Shown here: positions 1 through 10,000 of the stretch, piece by piece | Position numbering within the stretch: position 1 is the first letter of the stretch | Layout: each line of letters begins with the position of its first letter | IMG/VR virus record: IMGVR_UViG_3300042868_005676 | Coordinates: 1-64,000 of that record | Length of the DNA: 64,000 nt | Reading direction: 5' to 3' (one strand) | Source of the DNA: a virus | Notes under the pieces: model-generated | Database searches by the model: none | What the model was told of the DNA's origin: nothing | The model's input: the letters and a program-made list of their open reading frames with translations, nothing else | Translations under genes and position numbers: made by a program

Positions 1-1485
1 GCCTTGCACCCTCGCAGTACCATTTACATCTAGTTTGTATCCTGCGTCTGTGGTTGTATTAATTAATACGTTACCTGTAGTTACTGCTACCCTCATACCT
101 TCAGCATATGTTCCGTACGATACAGCATATCCTAAGATTGTAGTATTTCCTTTTAAGGTTACTGTTTGAATAGTAGTTCCAAGAACAGTACCTATGTTAT
201 TTGCGTGCTGAAGAAATGGATTGTTTATACCATCATTCCAAGAAAATTTAACTCCAAAACTATCACTATGGGTTGTATTTATTGTAAGCTGATAAGTTCC
301 TACTCCATTAGAAATTACCAATCCATTATACCCACTAGTGTTAACAATTGTTAATTTTCCCCCAGTTGAATTTGTATTACCGTATGTAAATGCTCCTGTA
401 CCTAATAATGTATTGCCTTGTATTCTAGCGGCATAATTACTCACTCCTGTAAATGCTCCATTGGTAAAGGTCGGGTTGATATCCAAGCCAACCAAAACAT
501 CGTTATTGGCGGCTGCAACAAGTGTGTTATTAAAGTATACTCCTTGTGCAAGTGCTGAGGCTGCTGTGATTGAGCCTGATGTTACAAATTTTTGATAGGC
601 TGTTACTTGAGTATTTGTTAGCCTTAATGATTCCGAAGAAGAACCATAAGCTCCAAATCTAAAAGTATAAGGATTGCTATCAGTAGACATAAAAGCATTT
701 ACTGTTGCTCCATATTCATTTATATAAGCTCTTGCTAAACTAAAATTATTTCCAGTATATCCACTTGTGCCTGTACCTAAACCTAAATATACTCCTCCAC
801 TTGACCCAGATACTGTAAAATTTACACTTGTACTAAACCTATATCTTAATGTTGTATCACTAGCTGTTGTTCCTGCTAATAAAGACCCATCAATTACTGT
901 ATTTCCACTCACCCTCGCAGTCCCATTAACATCTAACTTATATCCTGCATCGGTAGTAGTGTTAATTCCTACGTTTCCATTATTAAAAATTCTAACTCTT
1001 GATGTAGCTGATGATGTGGTTTGAAAATCTATATAACCCGTTGTTGAGTTTTTAAATACAAATTCTTTGTTTGTTTCTCCTGCATAAAATACGCCTAATT
1101 CTGATCCATTTGCAAAAAATCTGTGAGCAACATATCCTCCAGTATCAGTTTTTAATGTTACTCCGACATTTCCTGTTCCATTTATTACAAAGTAATCTGT
1201 ACCAATACCTGAAACAGATGGATTTGTGCCTGAAATAATTAATGGAGAAACTGTTGTTGATGTATTTACAATACTTAATTTACCAACAGTAATCGCATTA
1301 GTAGTAGTGTTCCCTGCTGTGGTTACTTGTGCTAGGGTCGGAGTTGTTGTCAAATAAGCCGTAGAGTCTACTGATCCATCAGCCTTAAGGAATTCAGAAG
1401 ATGTTCCTCCAGTCTTTTTTATAAGATTGGCCTCAAAATTACCTACTACAAATAAGTCTCCGTATAGTGTATCCTTCTGTGGCAT
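1..1485 (-). CDS. Tail fibre / receptor-binding protein, C-terminus cut by window edge
   Basis: The minus strand is open from an ATG at 1485 to the left edge, giving about 495 residues without a stop; the rest lies outside the window. The protein is rich in Thr, Ser, Asn and Gly. A repeated segment TTDAGYKLDVNGTARV occurs near residues 170-190 and again at the window edge. This type of repeat is common in fibre proteins of Bacteroidota phages. It starts 1 nt after the stop of the 101-residue gene and continues the fibre operon. The virion role is inferred from composition and position; the receptor is unknown. Confidence 0.75.
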   Translation of the reverse strand, partial: MPQKDTLYGDLFVVGNFEANLIKKTGGTSSEFLKADGSVDSTAYLTTTPTLAQVTTAGNTTTNAITVGKLSIVNTSTTVSPLIISGTNPSVSGIGTDYFVINGTGNVGVTLKTDTGGYVAHRFFANGSELGVFYAGETNKEFVFKNSTTGYIDFQTTSSATSRVRIFNNGNVGINTTTDAGYKLDVNGTARVSGNTVIDGSLLAGTTASDTTLRYRFSTSVNFTVSGSSGGVYLGLGTGTSGYTGNNFSLARAYINEYGATVNAFMSTDSNPYTFRFGAYGSSSESLRLTNTQVTAYQKFVTSGSITAASALAQGVYFNNTLVAAANNDVLVGLDINPTFTNGAFTGVSNYAARIQGNTLLGTGAFTYGNTNSTGGKLTIVNTSGYNGLVISNGVGTYQLTINTTHSDSFGVKFSWNDGINNPFLQHANNIGTVLGTTIQTVTLKGNTTILGYAVSYGTYAEGMRVAVTTGNVLINTTTDAGYKLDVNGTARVQG

Positions 1486-1486
1486 A

Positions 1487-1792
1487 TTATTTTAAAATAG
1501 TTACAGTATTTTCGCCCGTGGTTTCTTGGATTTTAGCCTTGCATTTTTCGTGAATAATCATCGTAACACTTCCCCAAAATTCCTGAGTTGTTAACTCGGT
1601 TTGCACTTGGTTAGGTAACGCTGACACATTCAAAGGTGCTTTGCCGTCAATCCAGTCCTGTTCAGATTTATAATAGTTTAGATTCACCCAATTTGATTGA
1701 GGTGCTAAAATATAAATATTAAGATATCCAAAAGCGTTTGAAACTTCAAAGCCTTCATCGGTTGTAATTGTTGTATTTATTTGTAGTGCCAT
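1487..1792 (-). CDS. Small fibre-associated protein (paralogue of 60444-60749)
   Basis: This 101-residue protein begins MALQIN and is about 70 percent identical by eye to the 101-residue product of 60444-60749. The shared stretches include TDEGFEVSNAF, LNVS-LPNQVQTEL and QEFWG. Both copies lie a few bases downstream of a fibre gene whose protein ends LVEVAY, with near-identical intergenic leaders. That conserved pairing suggests a fibre assembly chaperone or a small distal tail component. There is no signal peptide, membrane segment or catalytic motif. The function is inferred from context only. Confidence 0.7.
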   Translation of the reverse strand: MALQINTTITTDEGFEVSNAFGYLNIYILAPQSNWVNLNYYKSEQDWIDGKAPLNVSALPNQVQTELTTQEFWGSVTMIIHEKCKAKIQETTGENTVTILK

Positions 1793-1803
1793 AATTTTGT
1801 ATA

Positions 1804-3987
1804 TTAATAAGCAACTTCTACAAGACTTACTTTACTTACTACTCTGCAAGTAATAGATCCTCCTCCTGCAAACGCTGGTGCTTGAAATTGTATTTGTAAT
1901 TGTTGTGAGGCCCCAGCACTGAAATTCATAATTGCTGTTGCCATAGATGTATCATATATCTGCTCTCTAGATCCTAGGGCAACCAAACTACTTGTTCCAC
2001 CTACTCTTTTAAAACTCATCGTTGCCTTTTCCTCGTATGTATCACCTACACTTACACCCGTTGCAGTTCCAGTTATTGCCGTAACTACTGCGATAGTGTC
2101 AATGGTGACGTTCCATGCTCGGTTGTTTCCGTTTGGAATGATTAAGTTGGTTGTTCCTGTTCCATCGAGTGAAAGAACGGTGATCGCTGAAGTGAGAAGA
2201 GATGCTGATTTGAATGGAACTAATACAGAACTTTGTTTTTCGCCTTGATCTGCTCCATTTGTTTCTCCTGATTGAGAAAATTGACCTTGTAAATATGTAA
2301 ATGCTCCATTCCCAATCCCAATGCTTGCATATGATTGAACTTTATTATACCTTCCAATTGCTCCAGACATATCATTGCTAATATTGTTTTGATAACCAAA
2401 AGCACTCGAACGCTGACCTGATACAGTGTTTTGTTGTCCAAAAGCAGTAGAAGCATTATTGCCACTTACAGTATTACCTTGACCACCAATTACACTCCAT
2501 TGCCCGCTTGCCGTATTACTCTGACCCCCCACAACAGTAGCATGAGTGTTTGTTGATGCTGTGTTGGATTGACCGCCTGAGATGGTGCTAAAAGCAGATG
2601 AAGCTGTATTTGTTAAACCCAAAGCAACTGATGCTCTTGCTGATGCGCTATTTTGATACCCAGCAGAAAAACCATCCTCAGCGGAAGTGTTATTAGTACC
2701 TAAACAAATTCCACCGTTTGCAGTTGTTGAGTTATTTTCTCCAGCAGCAAAAGAACGTGAACCTGCTATTGTATTCAAATATCCTATAGCCCCAGCATTA
2801 TTACCAGTTACTTTGTTACTTTGTCCAACACCAAATGAATTTGTACCACTAACAACTTTATCTGCAAGACTTCTTTGTTGTTGCAAATCAACACTATAAG
2901 CCCCTCTCGCATTTCCCCCCGTTGCCGTTCCATCAGGCACGCTTGCAATGATTCCCCCCGTTCCGTTTGGTTTTAATACTATCGAAGTGTTGGTATCTTG
3001 AACCTCTACAACTGCAACGCTTTGAGTTGTAACGCTTGTATCTTTTCCGATTCCTATTCTACGACTATTTAAGAATAATACACTCGCATTCCCTAAATAA
3101 TCTGTAACCGATTGAAATGTAGTTGAGATTGCAGCTGCCACCTTGAGCATTCCATTAGACAGAACACTAGATATCTGTTTATTTTTCCAAAGAGAAGTTG
3201 AACTTTCATAAACCAATAAATCATTGTTAGTCTCAGAAGTTACAAGAACTCCGTGTAATTCGTTTAACTCATAGCCGTTTTGAATAACGATAACCAAACG
3301 ACCTTGTGTTGGGTGAGCCCTAGCAATATACCCGATAAAAACTGCATGATTGGGTTCAGCAGGAATTGTGCTTGTCATTCCTCCAGCTGTAGCGGCAGAT
3401 AACCAAACAGCATCTCCAGCCGTAAAAGCCGAAGTGTTTAAGTCATGAAGAGTTCCATTTACTGCAATATAACCATCTGAATTATTATTAATATTCGCTA
3501 CAACTATACCTATGGTTTTAGAGGAAGTAGCCTCGGTATGTGCTTGAGACAAGAGAGCATTAGGTCTATTACCTGTTGCTCCACTTAAATAGACTACTTG
3601 TCCTTTGGTCAAGGTAGCGCCAGTAGAGTTTCTTACTATAATTTGAGTGGTCTCAGCACTATCTACTACTCCGTCATTATCAACATCATACGTGCTTTTG
3701 AGCATATCCCCACCGCCACCAGCAGCAGGGGTTTGATTCTCCCATTGTAAAGTGGTAGAGTTGTAAGCTAAAACTTGAGCATTAGCAGGTGCACTTATTG
3801 TTACGTCAGATAAACTATCTAGATTTGTTACGTTACTCGTACCAATAACTAAAGATTCTAATTCAACTACAATTCTGCGAATTCTGGTCTCTTGGTCCTT
3901 ATAGTCTTGAACACGAGTTGTCTCATATAGCTTTTTAAGATATATCGCTTGTTTAAGTAACTCTTGTTTTGTGACTTCTAAGGACAT
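1804..3987 (-). CDS. Tail fibre with YadA-head-like repeats and shared C-terminal domain
   Basis: This 727-residue virion protein has an N-terminal region with a short helical start, then a beta-rich segment (about residues 90-240). Residues about 375-560 carry many short imperfect repeats of the type GGQSNTASG and GYQNSAS, resembling the left-handed beta-roll of trimeric YadA-type heads. The last ~140 residues, from LSLDGTGTTNLIIP to LVEVAY, form a domain also present in the proteins at 60761-61975 and 61981-63441. The protein is probably a trimeric adhesin-like fibre. It overlaps the stop of the upstream gene by 1 nt, in one operon. The copy at 60761 shares a 47-bp identical DNA stretch with this gene. 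Confidence 0.8.
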   Translation of the reverse strand: MSLEVTKQELLKQAIYLKKLYETTRVQDYKDQETRIRRIVVELESLVIGTSNVTNLDSLSDVTISAPANAQVLAYNSTTLQWENQTPAAGGGGDMLKSTYDVDNDGVVDSAETTQIIVRNSTGATLTKGQVVYLSGATGNRPNALLSQAHTEATSSKTIGIVVANINNNSDGYIAVNGTLHDLNTSAFTAGDAVWLSAATAGGMTSTIPAEPNHAVFIGYIARAHPTQGRLVIVIQNGYELNELHGVLVTSETNNDLLVYESSTSLWKNKQISSVLSNGMLKVAAAISTTFQSVTDYLGNASVLFLNSRRIGIGKDTSVTTQSVAVVEVQDTNTSIVLKPNGTGGIIASVPDGTATGGNARGAYSVDLQQQRSLADKVVSGTNSFGVGQSNKVTGNNAGAIGYLNTIAGSRSFAAGENNSTTANGGICLGTNNTSAEDGFSAGYQNSASARASVALGLTNTASSAFSTISGGQSNTASTNTHATVVGGQSNTASGQWSVIGGQGNTVSGNNASTAFGQQNTVSGQRSSAFGYQNNISNDMSGAIGRYNKVQSYASIGIGNGAFTYLQGQFSQSGETNGADQGEKQSSVLVPFKSASLLTSAITVLSLDGTGTTNLIIPNGNNRAWNVTIDTIAVVTAITGTATGVSVGDTYEEKATMSFKRVGGTSSLVALGSREQIYDTSMATAIMNFSAGASQQLQIQFQAPAFAGGGSITCRVVSKVSLVEVAY

Positions 3988-4331
3988 TACTTTGCTAAAA
4001 TTTGCGTTTGGGTTTGATTAATTTTGAACAATACTCCACCATCAATTCTCTTTACTTCTTTTCCGTTTTCGTAAATAATAATTGTAGGTAAACTTTTTAT
4101 GTTCATTTTATTTTTCAACTCTGGATATTTATCCATCCCCAAATAAAAATATTTAGCTTGTGGATTTAATACCCACTTGAATTCGTTTAGTTTATTCCAA
4201 TCGGCATTTATTTGTAATACACACTTACCGTGAGATACAAGTTGCTGTAGATTATTAGGTGTTATAATCTGAGGGGCTGGTTGGGTAAAACTGAGACCCA
4301 AAGCCAAAAATAAAATAGTTAAGTGCTTCAT
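3987..4331 (-). CDS. Exported thioredoxin-fold protein without the CxxC active site
   Basis: The 114-residue protein begins with a hydrophobic signal-like segment (residues 4-16). The rest resembles a thioredoxin fold: QINADWNKL sits where the WCxxC motif should be, followed by FYLGMDKYPEL and the cis-proline loop SLPTIIIYENGKEV, ending in RIDGG. The two redox cysteines are missing, so it cannot work as a disulfide reductase. It may be a structural or binding domain, exported or carried in the virion. It lies between a fibre gene and a small membrane protein gene and overlaps both by 1-4 nt. The fold call is from motif pattern only. Confidence 0.6.
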   Translation of the reverse strand: MKHLTILFLALGLSFTQPAPQIITPNNLQQLVSHGKCVLQINADWNKLNEFKWVLNPQAKYFYLGMDKYPELKNKMNIKSLPTIIIYENGKEVKRIDGGVLFKINQTQTQILAK

Positions 4332-4630
4332 TTTTGTTCTATACGCTCTACACGCCTTTTTAAATCTTCAATGTATTCACCATAGAGTTGTAATTTCATA
4401 TCGCTCTCTGGTCTTGACGCAGGCCAAGTTTCTTTTGCGGCAGGGTCTCCAGGATCAACTTGATAAAAGCCTTTTCCCACTTTCATGCTCTGTAGTTTCT
4501 CGTCTATTTTAGAGTCGATACTCGCATCGTAAGCATAAAAAGCACCAATCGCAGCCGCTATTATACCAATAATTATCCCTAGTGTTTTAGGAGTAATTAT
4601 CAGTTTACTTTCTTCATTTATTTCTTTCAT
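4328..4630 (-). CDS. Small single-pass membrane protein
   Basis: The 100-residue protein has a charged N-terminus, one membrane segment at about residues 17-37 (GIIIGIIAAAIGAFYAYD) and a charged soluble C-terminus ending in a short helix. It is not recognised. A small membrane protein between fibre genes could serve lysis (a holin-like role) or anchor a tail component. The single segment with a long hydrophilic tail does not decide this. It overlaps the neighbouring genes by 1-4 nt. Confidence 0.6.
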   Translation of the reverse strand: MKEINEESKLIITPKTLGIIIGIIAAAIGAFYAYDASIDSKIDEKLQSMKVGKGFYQVDPGDPAAKETWPASRPESDMKLQLYGEYIEDLKRRVERIEQK

Positions 4631-5835
4631 TATGAGATGTCACCAGTAGCCACATAAGTATTAGCAACGCTAGTTGCTACAGATGTAACAAATACTTGTA
4701 ATCCCTTCTGATTAACCAATGCTTTAGGGGCAATTGAAGTAATTGTTCCTCCCTTGAATACAGCAGTATGTGAACCAGGCGTACCCAATTCAACGTAGTC
4801 TGTTCCCATCGTAACAATTCTCACCCAGAATCCCTCTGGAAGTCCGTCTGCAAAATTAATTCTAACTGGAATTGTGTTTGTACAAACTAAGGTTAGTGCT
4901 CCCATTGTATTATCGACATTGAACGTTGTGTTAGATACAACCATTGTCAGATGACGATAATTTACAAAGGTCTGACCACCGCCATTTAAAGCAGTGTTAT
5001 TTCTGAGAACGTTTGAAGATAAACGAGCATCTGCAATAGTACCAGTTGTAATATTATTAGCGGCTAAGTTTGTCAAGTTACTTCCGTTTAACGTAGGTAA
5101 ATGACCACTGCTGTTTAATTGAACTAAATCATCTGCTCCGTTAAAAGTATTACCCATTAAAGTAACAGCAGAAGTTAAACGAGCATCTGCAACAGTACCA
5201 GTAGTGATTGCTGTACCATTCAGATTAGTTATTAAAGAACCATCCAATGCAGGAATCTTACCGGCAGCAGTTGTCTCCATTAACTGAGAAACACCATTGA
5301 ATACGTTTGCCTTTAATGTTACGTTTGATGATAGTCTAGCATCTGCAACAGTACCACTAGTAACTGCTGTTCCATTTAAGTTAGTTATTAGTGTGCCGCT
5401 TAAGGCAGGAATTCTAGAACTAGAATCTGTCTGAATTAATTGGGTTGCTCCGTTAAAAGTATTTCCTTGTACAGTAACGTTTCCGCTCAAACGAGCATCT
5501 GCAACAGTACCACTCGAAATACTCGAAGCGTTCAAGGTAGTTAACAAAGAAGCATCTACAGCAGGTAATTTAGTACTTGCGTCTAACTTCACCAACTTAC
5601 TGGCAGAGTTAAAAGTATTTCCTTCTAAAGTAACACTACTAGTCAAACGTGCATTGTCTAATGTACCCGTATCAATCAAATCTGCATTGATACTAGTTAA
5701 ACTAGAACCAATCTGATCTATAGTAATTTTTTTTGTTGTGCCAGCCGCCCCATCAGATACATCCACAATAGGAATATAATCCGAAGCACTAACAACTACT
5801 ATCGGATCTAATTGGCTTATTTTCTTGTCTTGCAT
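4630..5835 (-). CDS. Repeat-containing fibre or appendage protein
   Basis: The 401-residue protein starts MQDKKISQLDPI, a start typical of Bacteroidota phage fibre proteins and shared in style with 61981-63441 (NQKISQLNVL). Residues about 50-270 hold four tandem copies of a ~53-residue unit marked by NTFNGA, then LPALDGSLITNLN, then TGTVADARL. The C-terminal ~130 residues are a non-repetitive beta-rich domain. It is a virion fibre, possibly adhesive. A -7 box lies so close to the ATG that transcription would start at about the first codon. Confidence 0.75.
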   Translation of the reverse strand: MQDKKISQLDPIVVVSASDYIPIVDVSDGAAGTTKKITIDQIGSSLTSINADLIDTGTLDNARLTSSVTLEGNTFNSASKLVKLDASTKLPAVDASLLTTLNASSISSGTVADARLSGNVTVQGNTFNGATQLIQTDSSSRIPALSGTLITNLNGTAVTSGTVADARLSSNVTLKANVFNGVSQLMETTAAGKIPALDGSLITNLNGTAITTGTVADARLTSAVTLMGNTFNGADDLVQLNSSGHLPTLNGSNLTNLAANNITTGTIADARLSSNVLRNNTALNGGGQTFVNYRHLTMVVSNTTFNVDNTMGALTLVCTNTIPVRINFADGLPEGFWVRIVTMGTDYVELGTPGSHTAVFKGGTITSIAPKALVNQKGLQVFVTSVATSVANTYVATGDIS

Positions 5836-5839
5836 AATA

Positions 5840-5847
5840 CAAATATA
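5840..5847 (-). promoter_or_regulatory. TATATTTG promoter box directly before the 401-residue fibre gene
   Basis: The minus strand reads TATATTTG-TATT-ATG. The box matches the Bacteroidota -7 consensus TAnnTTTG. Only four bases separate it from the start codon, so the message would be essentially leaderless. I see no clear -33 element. Confidence 0.5.
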
Positions 5848-5853
5848 ATAAAA

Positions 5854-6237
5854 TTAGAGGAGAATTCTAAATCCATTCTGCTGTAAATAGAACGCATCTC
5901 CATCTGTTAATAAAAATCCTCCGTTGTTATAACGTAAAGCCAATTCTCTTCCTCTCGTTGTATATGAGAATGTGTATGCCTCATCATCTGAGACCGAACA
6001 GTTACCACAATTCTTAGCAAGTCTATTTGCCTTTTTAATAACCTTATCTAAATCATCAAAGCAGTTCATGTTTTCAAGAGAAAAAAGCAAAAACAAAGCC
6101 TCTTTTTCTTGAGATTCTATATTGCAACAAGGCTTATCATACTTCTGAGCAGAAATTCTTTCTGTCTCAAGAGAAATGATTACCTTTCTAAGAGCTAAAA
6201 AAGTCTTTAAAAATGAATATAGAGTATGGTACTGCAT
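5854..6237 (-). CDS. Hypothetical protein in the tail operon
   Basis: I choose the start at 6237 (MQYHTL), which overlaps the stop of the upstream gene as TAATG and gives 127 residues. The product is not recognised. It contains a cysteine pair (KPCCN) and a CGNC motif near residue 75 and is otherwise mixed helix and strand. Its position among virion genes suggests a small structural or assembly protein. Confidence 0.6.
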   Translation of the reverse strand: MQYHTLYSFLKTFLALRKVIISLETERISAQKYDKPCCNIESQEKEALFLLFSLENMNCFDDLDKVIKKANRLAKNCGNCSVSDDEAYTFSYTTRGRELALRYNNGGFLLTDGDAFYLQQNGFRILL

Positions 6238-7022
6238 TAACAACCACAAGGTTTAATTGATGGATAACACTCGGTTAAAGCATCTTGAATGTCATCATAG
6301 ATTTCTTGTGCTAAATCATATTCGCCACATTCAAAGGCATTTACCATTTTATCATACATCAATTTAATTTCTGCATAATCATTAGAAGTCATATTTCCTA
6401 ATGCCAGTTGACTTAATGTACAAGTCAAATCGTTGGTTCTCAGAGCATAAACAGTTTCTATTACTGGTGAACCATCATTTGTAAATGTAACAACAAATTT
6501 CCATATTCCATCTGTTAAAGTAACACTACTAGTTAAATTATAAGCGTAGTCTATACTTGTCCAGAAAGTAGTAGTATATAAATTAATTGCCGAAAGCGGT
6601 GTTGTTGTTCCGGGCTGTGTTATAGATAAAGAAATAGCACTAATTCTCGCTCTTACATCATTGTAAGGAGTAAATGTATTACTTACTAAAGTAGCGTTAT
6701 TAATATCCACAAAAGGTAAGAGTGTTGCGCTATAAGATAATTTAATCGTATTCGGATCTATTACAGTCACATAAACTTCGTCTCCGCTGCTTGCTGCAAA
6801 CGCCCCAGTACCACCAAAAGTATACGTTACTTGTTGGCCCGTATAGAATCCATGAGAAGGAACAGTCATGGTATCTGCTACTGTACTAGCACTGCTCACC
6901 GACTTAGCGGTAGCAGTTATCCAACCTGTAGGATTTGTAACAGCGTTGTATTCACCAGTAAGATCGTAAATAACCATCTTGGCCTTTTCGTTCTGAATCC
7001 CAATTTTAATATCAAGTGCCAT
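6237..7022 (-). CDS. Hypothetical virion or tail protein
   Basis: This 261-residue protein is not recognised. The first two-thirds are beta-rich, with a sequence like TVPSHGFYTGQQVTYTFGG that resembles domains in phage tail and fibre proteins. The C-terminal ~60 residues are helical and end in a cysteine-bearing tail (KPCGC). It lies directly downstream of the giant ejection-type gene and has its own TAnnTTTG box. A tail or fibre-attachment role is an inference from position. Confidence 0.6.
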   Translation of the reverse strand: MALDIKIGIQNEKAKMVIYDLTGEYNAVTNPTGWITATAKSVSSASTVADTMTVPSHGFYTGQQVTYTFGGTGAFAASSGDEVYVTVIDPNTIKLSYSATLLPFVDINNATLVSNTFTPYNDVRARISAISLSITQPGTTTPLSAINLYTTTFWTSIDYAYNLTSSVTLTDGIWKFVVTFTNDGSPVIETVYALRTNDLTCTLSQLALGNMTSNDYAEIKLMYDKMVNAFECGEYDLAQEIYDDIQDALTECYPSIKPCGC

Positions 7023-7026
7023 AATT

Positions 7027-7034
7027 CAAAGATA
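7027..7034 (-). promoter_or_regulatory. TATCTTTG promoter box before 6237-7022
   Basis: The minus strand reads TATCTTTG-AATT-ATG, fitting TAnnTTTG with the same four-base gap to the start codon seen at 5840 and 63858. This points to a leaderless or near-leaderless message. Confidence 0.45.
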
Positions 7035-7045
7035 CAAAATTTCCT

Positions 7046-10000
7046 TTAAAAATTACCATAAATTTGTCTGAGCTTATCGAACTGAGTTTCATCAAGCACA
7101 CCTCTTCTTTTCATTTCTAAAAGATTAGCCTTTTCTCTGCTTTGTTTATAATCAATCAACCAAGAGCCATCCGCTTGGTCTGATGTATTTTTATAATAAG
7201 CAAATAATTGTTCTATGTTACCCATAGCCTGTTTTTTATTTTGTTCTCCTTTATAGAATTTCTGTAAATAATTAATATTATCTATACTTTTTTGATATAC
7301 GTCTTGATGAAGATTATAAAGAATATCTCCTCGTTTTTTCAATTCATTTCTATACATATCATTAGGGAGATTATATTTCAAGAATATACCATTTGATTCT
7401 AACGTAAACTCGTTAGGTATTTCTTTAGTTAATACACTCACCAAATCTCCTTCTATAGTCATGTTAGGTTTTTGTGCTATTGTACCACCAGTTAATTCTC
7501 TATACGCTTGAGACAATTGATACATATTAGCACTTATCCCCACCGCAAATCTATATCTTTGTGTTTCACGTTTACTATCTTGCAAACCAATTCTTCTACT
7601 AGCAAAAGGATTAAATATTGTTTCTACATAAGCACCCAAAGTTCCTGGCTCAGCATTTGTAGTTCTAAACTGCAAGTCCTCTCCATAAGGTCCTATTTTT
7701 GCTTTATAGAATTGATTTTTGGCAATAAAACTAACGTTTCTGTTTAGCTTTTGAATCATTCTTACTCCGACTTCTCCGAATACATCACCTAAAATGTTTA
7801 AATCTTCTGTTCTTAAATTTACTTGATTTAAAGATTGTACAGTTTCTGCGTTTGCTTTACTGATAACCGAAAACAATCCTGGAGATGTAAAAGATAAAGC
7901 CGTTGCTGATGTAGATGCAAGAAATTGATTAACACTTGCTTCGTCTCCCTCAGAAAATAATTGTCCAACACGAGCTATGCCTTGCAACATTGGTAATTGT
8001 TGAACACCTGCGTATAAAAATTGTCCTGTTACCAAAGCAAATAAATTACTTTTTATTAAATCAGGAGTAAGTTTATTTCTGTTTTCAACCGTTATCTTTT
8101 CATATTTTCTTGCTCCACTCGCATAACTACCAAAACCATATCCGATCAAGCCCATATTTGAAAATTGTTCTACATTATCTCCGGGTATCCAAGTACCTCT
8201 TTTGATGAAAAACTCTTTTTCTTTACCGTTATACAAAGCCTTCATGTATTCCCAATGTATTGTTCTATTATAAGAACCAGATTTGAAACCTATACTAGCC
8301 AGTGCTATTTCTTCATCATCGCCAGGCAACAATGCTGGGATGAGCGCACCTGCTGCATATGCAGTTGCTGCCAAAGCAAAAACAAAAGCACTTTCTGAAA
8401 TACACGCTTGATCATAAGTCATTTGACGCTTTAGTCCGAAAAGTTGAATTCTATCCTTTTCATATTGCATCTTCTCATCCTTGTTTTTAAATTGAACTAC
8501 CTCTCCATATTTAGAATCAAACTTTTCTTTTGCCGTATTGTAATTTCTTGCGCTGTTATAATAAAAGTAACTAGCAGCTAAAGGATTTACTTTTTGGTTT
8601 GCAGCCATAACCACGTTCCAAGGAACTCTAGCAAACGGAGCAACTGTCCAAACTGTTGTATCTGCTAACTGTATTGCTTGCTTAGCCATTACTTTATTAA
8701 TCTGCGATCCTTCTCCTTCTCTTATTTCTCTAGCTTTTTGTTTTATTTTTTTTCTGAGATATCCTCTTGCAGAACCTAAACCTTGAGATGCAAGATTATC
8801 AGCTAAGAATACTCTTTTGAGACCTTCTTTTTCAAAAAAGTTTTCGTTTCCTAATGTACTTTCTATTAGAACAATTAGTTTTTGTAATGTTTTTTCATCT
8901 ACCTGAGACCCATCACTTACGAAATCACCAAAGTAACCTTTCGATAAATCTTGAGTTGTAAAATAATCTAGCATTGCACGATAAGTAGTAGCATTTGCTA
9001 ATAATTTATCACCTCCAAACGCCATTGCTCTACCGGTAAATTCTGGAATTGAACCGAAAATTCCCCAAAACATAGACCTTGCTGCTGTATATGTTTTACC
9101 ATCGACTAGTTTTAATTTACCGTCTTTTGTTTTATATAAAGCCTGATCAAAAGCATCTGCAAACTCTTCATCAGTCATCTCGGTGATTTTCTTTCCTCCT
9201 ATTTTACCCAAAAGATTAAATACAAAATCTTTAGATAATTTAACATCATCGAAGAAATTAATATTAGCCATTGAGTCCATATACTTTTCTATAAAATCGC
9301 TATTTGCTTGGTTTCCATATTTAAACATTTCCCATATTTCTTGTTTACTCTTATCCCAAGAAAATCTATAAGAATTTAAAAGTAATTGAGGATTTACGGT
9401 ATTTGTTTTGATACCTTTCATATCCCCTAAAGATTGCATACCCTTAAAGAAAACGTTATCACTAAGAATAGCTTGTTCAACGTTAGCGTATAAAGACAAG
9501 AATACAGTTTGAAATCCTAATAAAGCACGACTTCCGGCAGAAGTAACTCTGTCGTTCCAAAACTTAGGTTTCAATGCGTCTAAAAATTTAATTAACTCCT
9601 TGGAAGCATTTTCAAAATTCTTCTTATCTTTTTCATACTGATTAAAATCAACATCAGTAAAAGTTTCCTCAAAGGTCTGTAAAGACTTTTCGGTATTTTG
9701 TTTAGCTGTGTTAAAATTATCAATTAAAACTTTAACTTTTTCTTTTTGAAAAGGACTTAGTGCAACACCTCCTTTGATAATACTTTCAGAAAGCATATTG
9801 CTAAGTTTATCTGGACTTGTGAATAAGCCTCTGTTAATATATAACAATCTACCTGCAATACTTTGAATTTTAGCCAATGTTTTAATTGCACTACTTACGT
9901 CCTCATTGACCTCTTTGTTTGCAATTTTATCTCTAAGCATTTGAGCAGTTGCTAATAAACCTCCAGCCTCTAATTCGTTTGCAACGTTTTCAACATAAAC

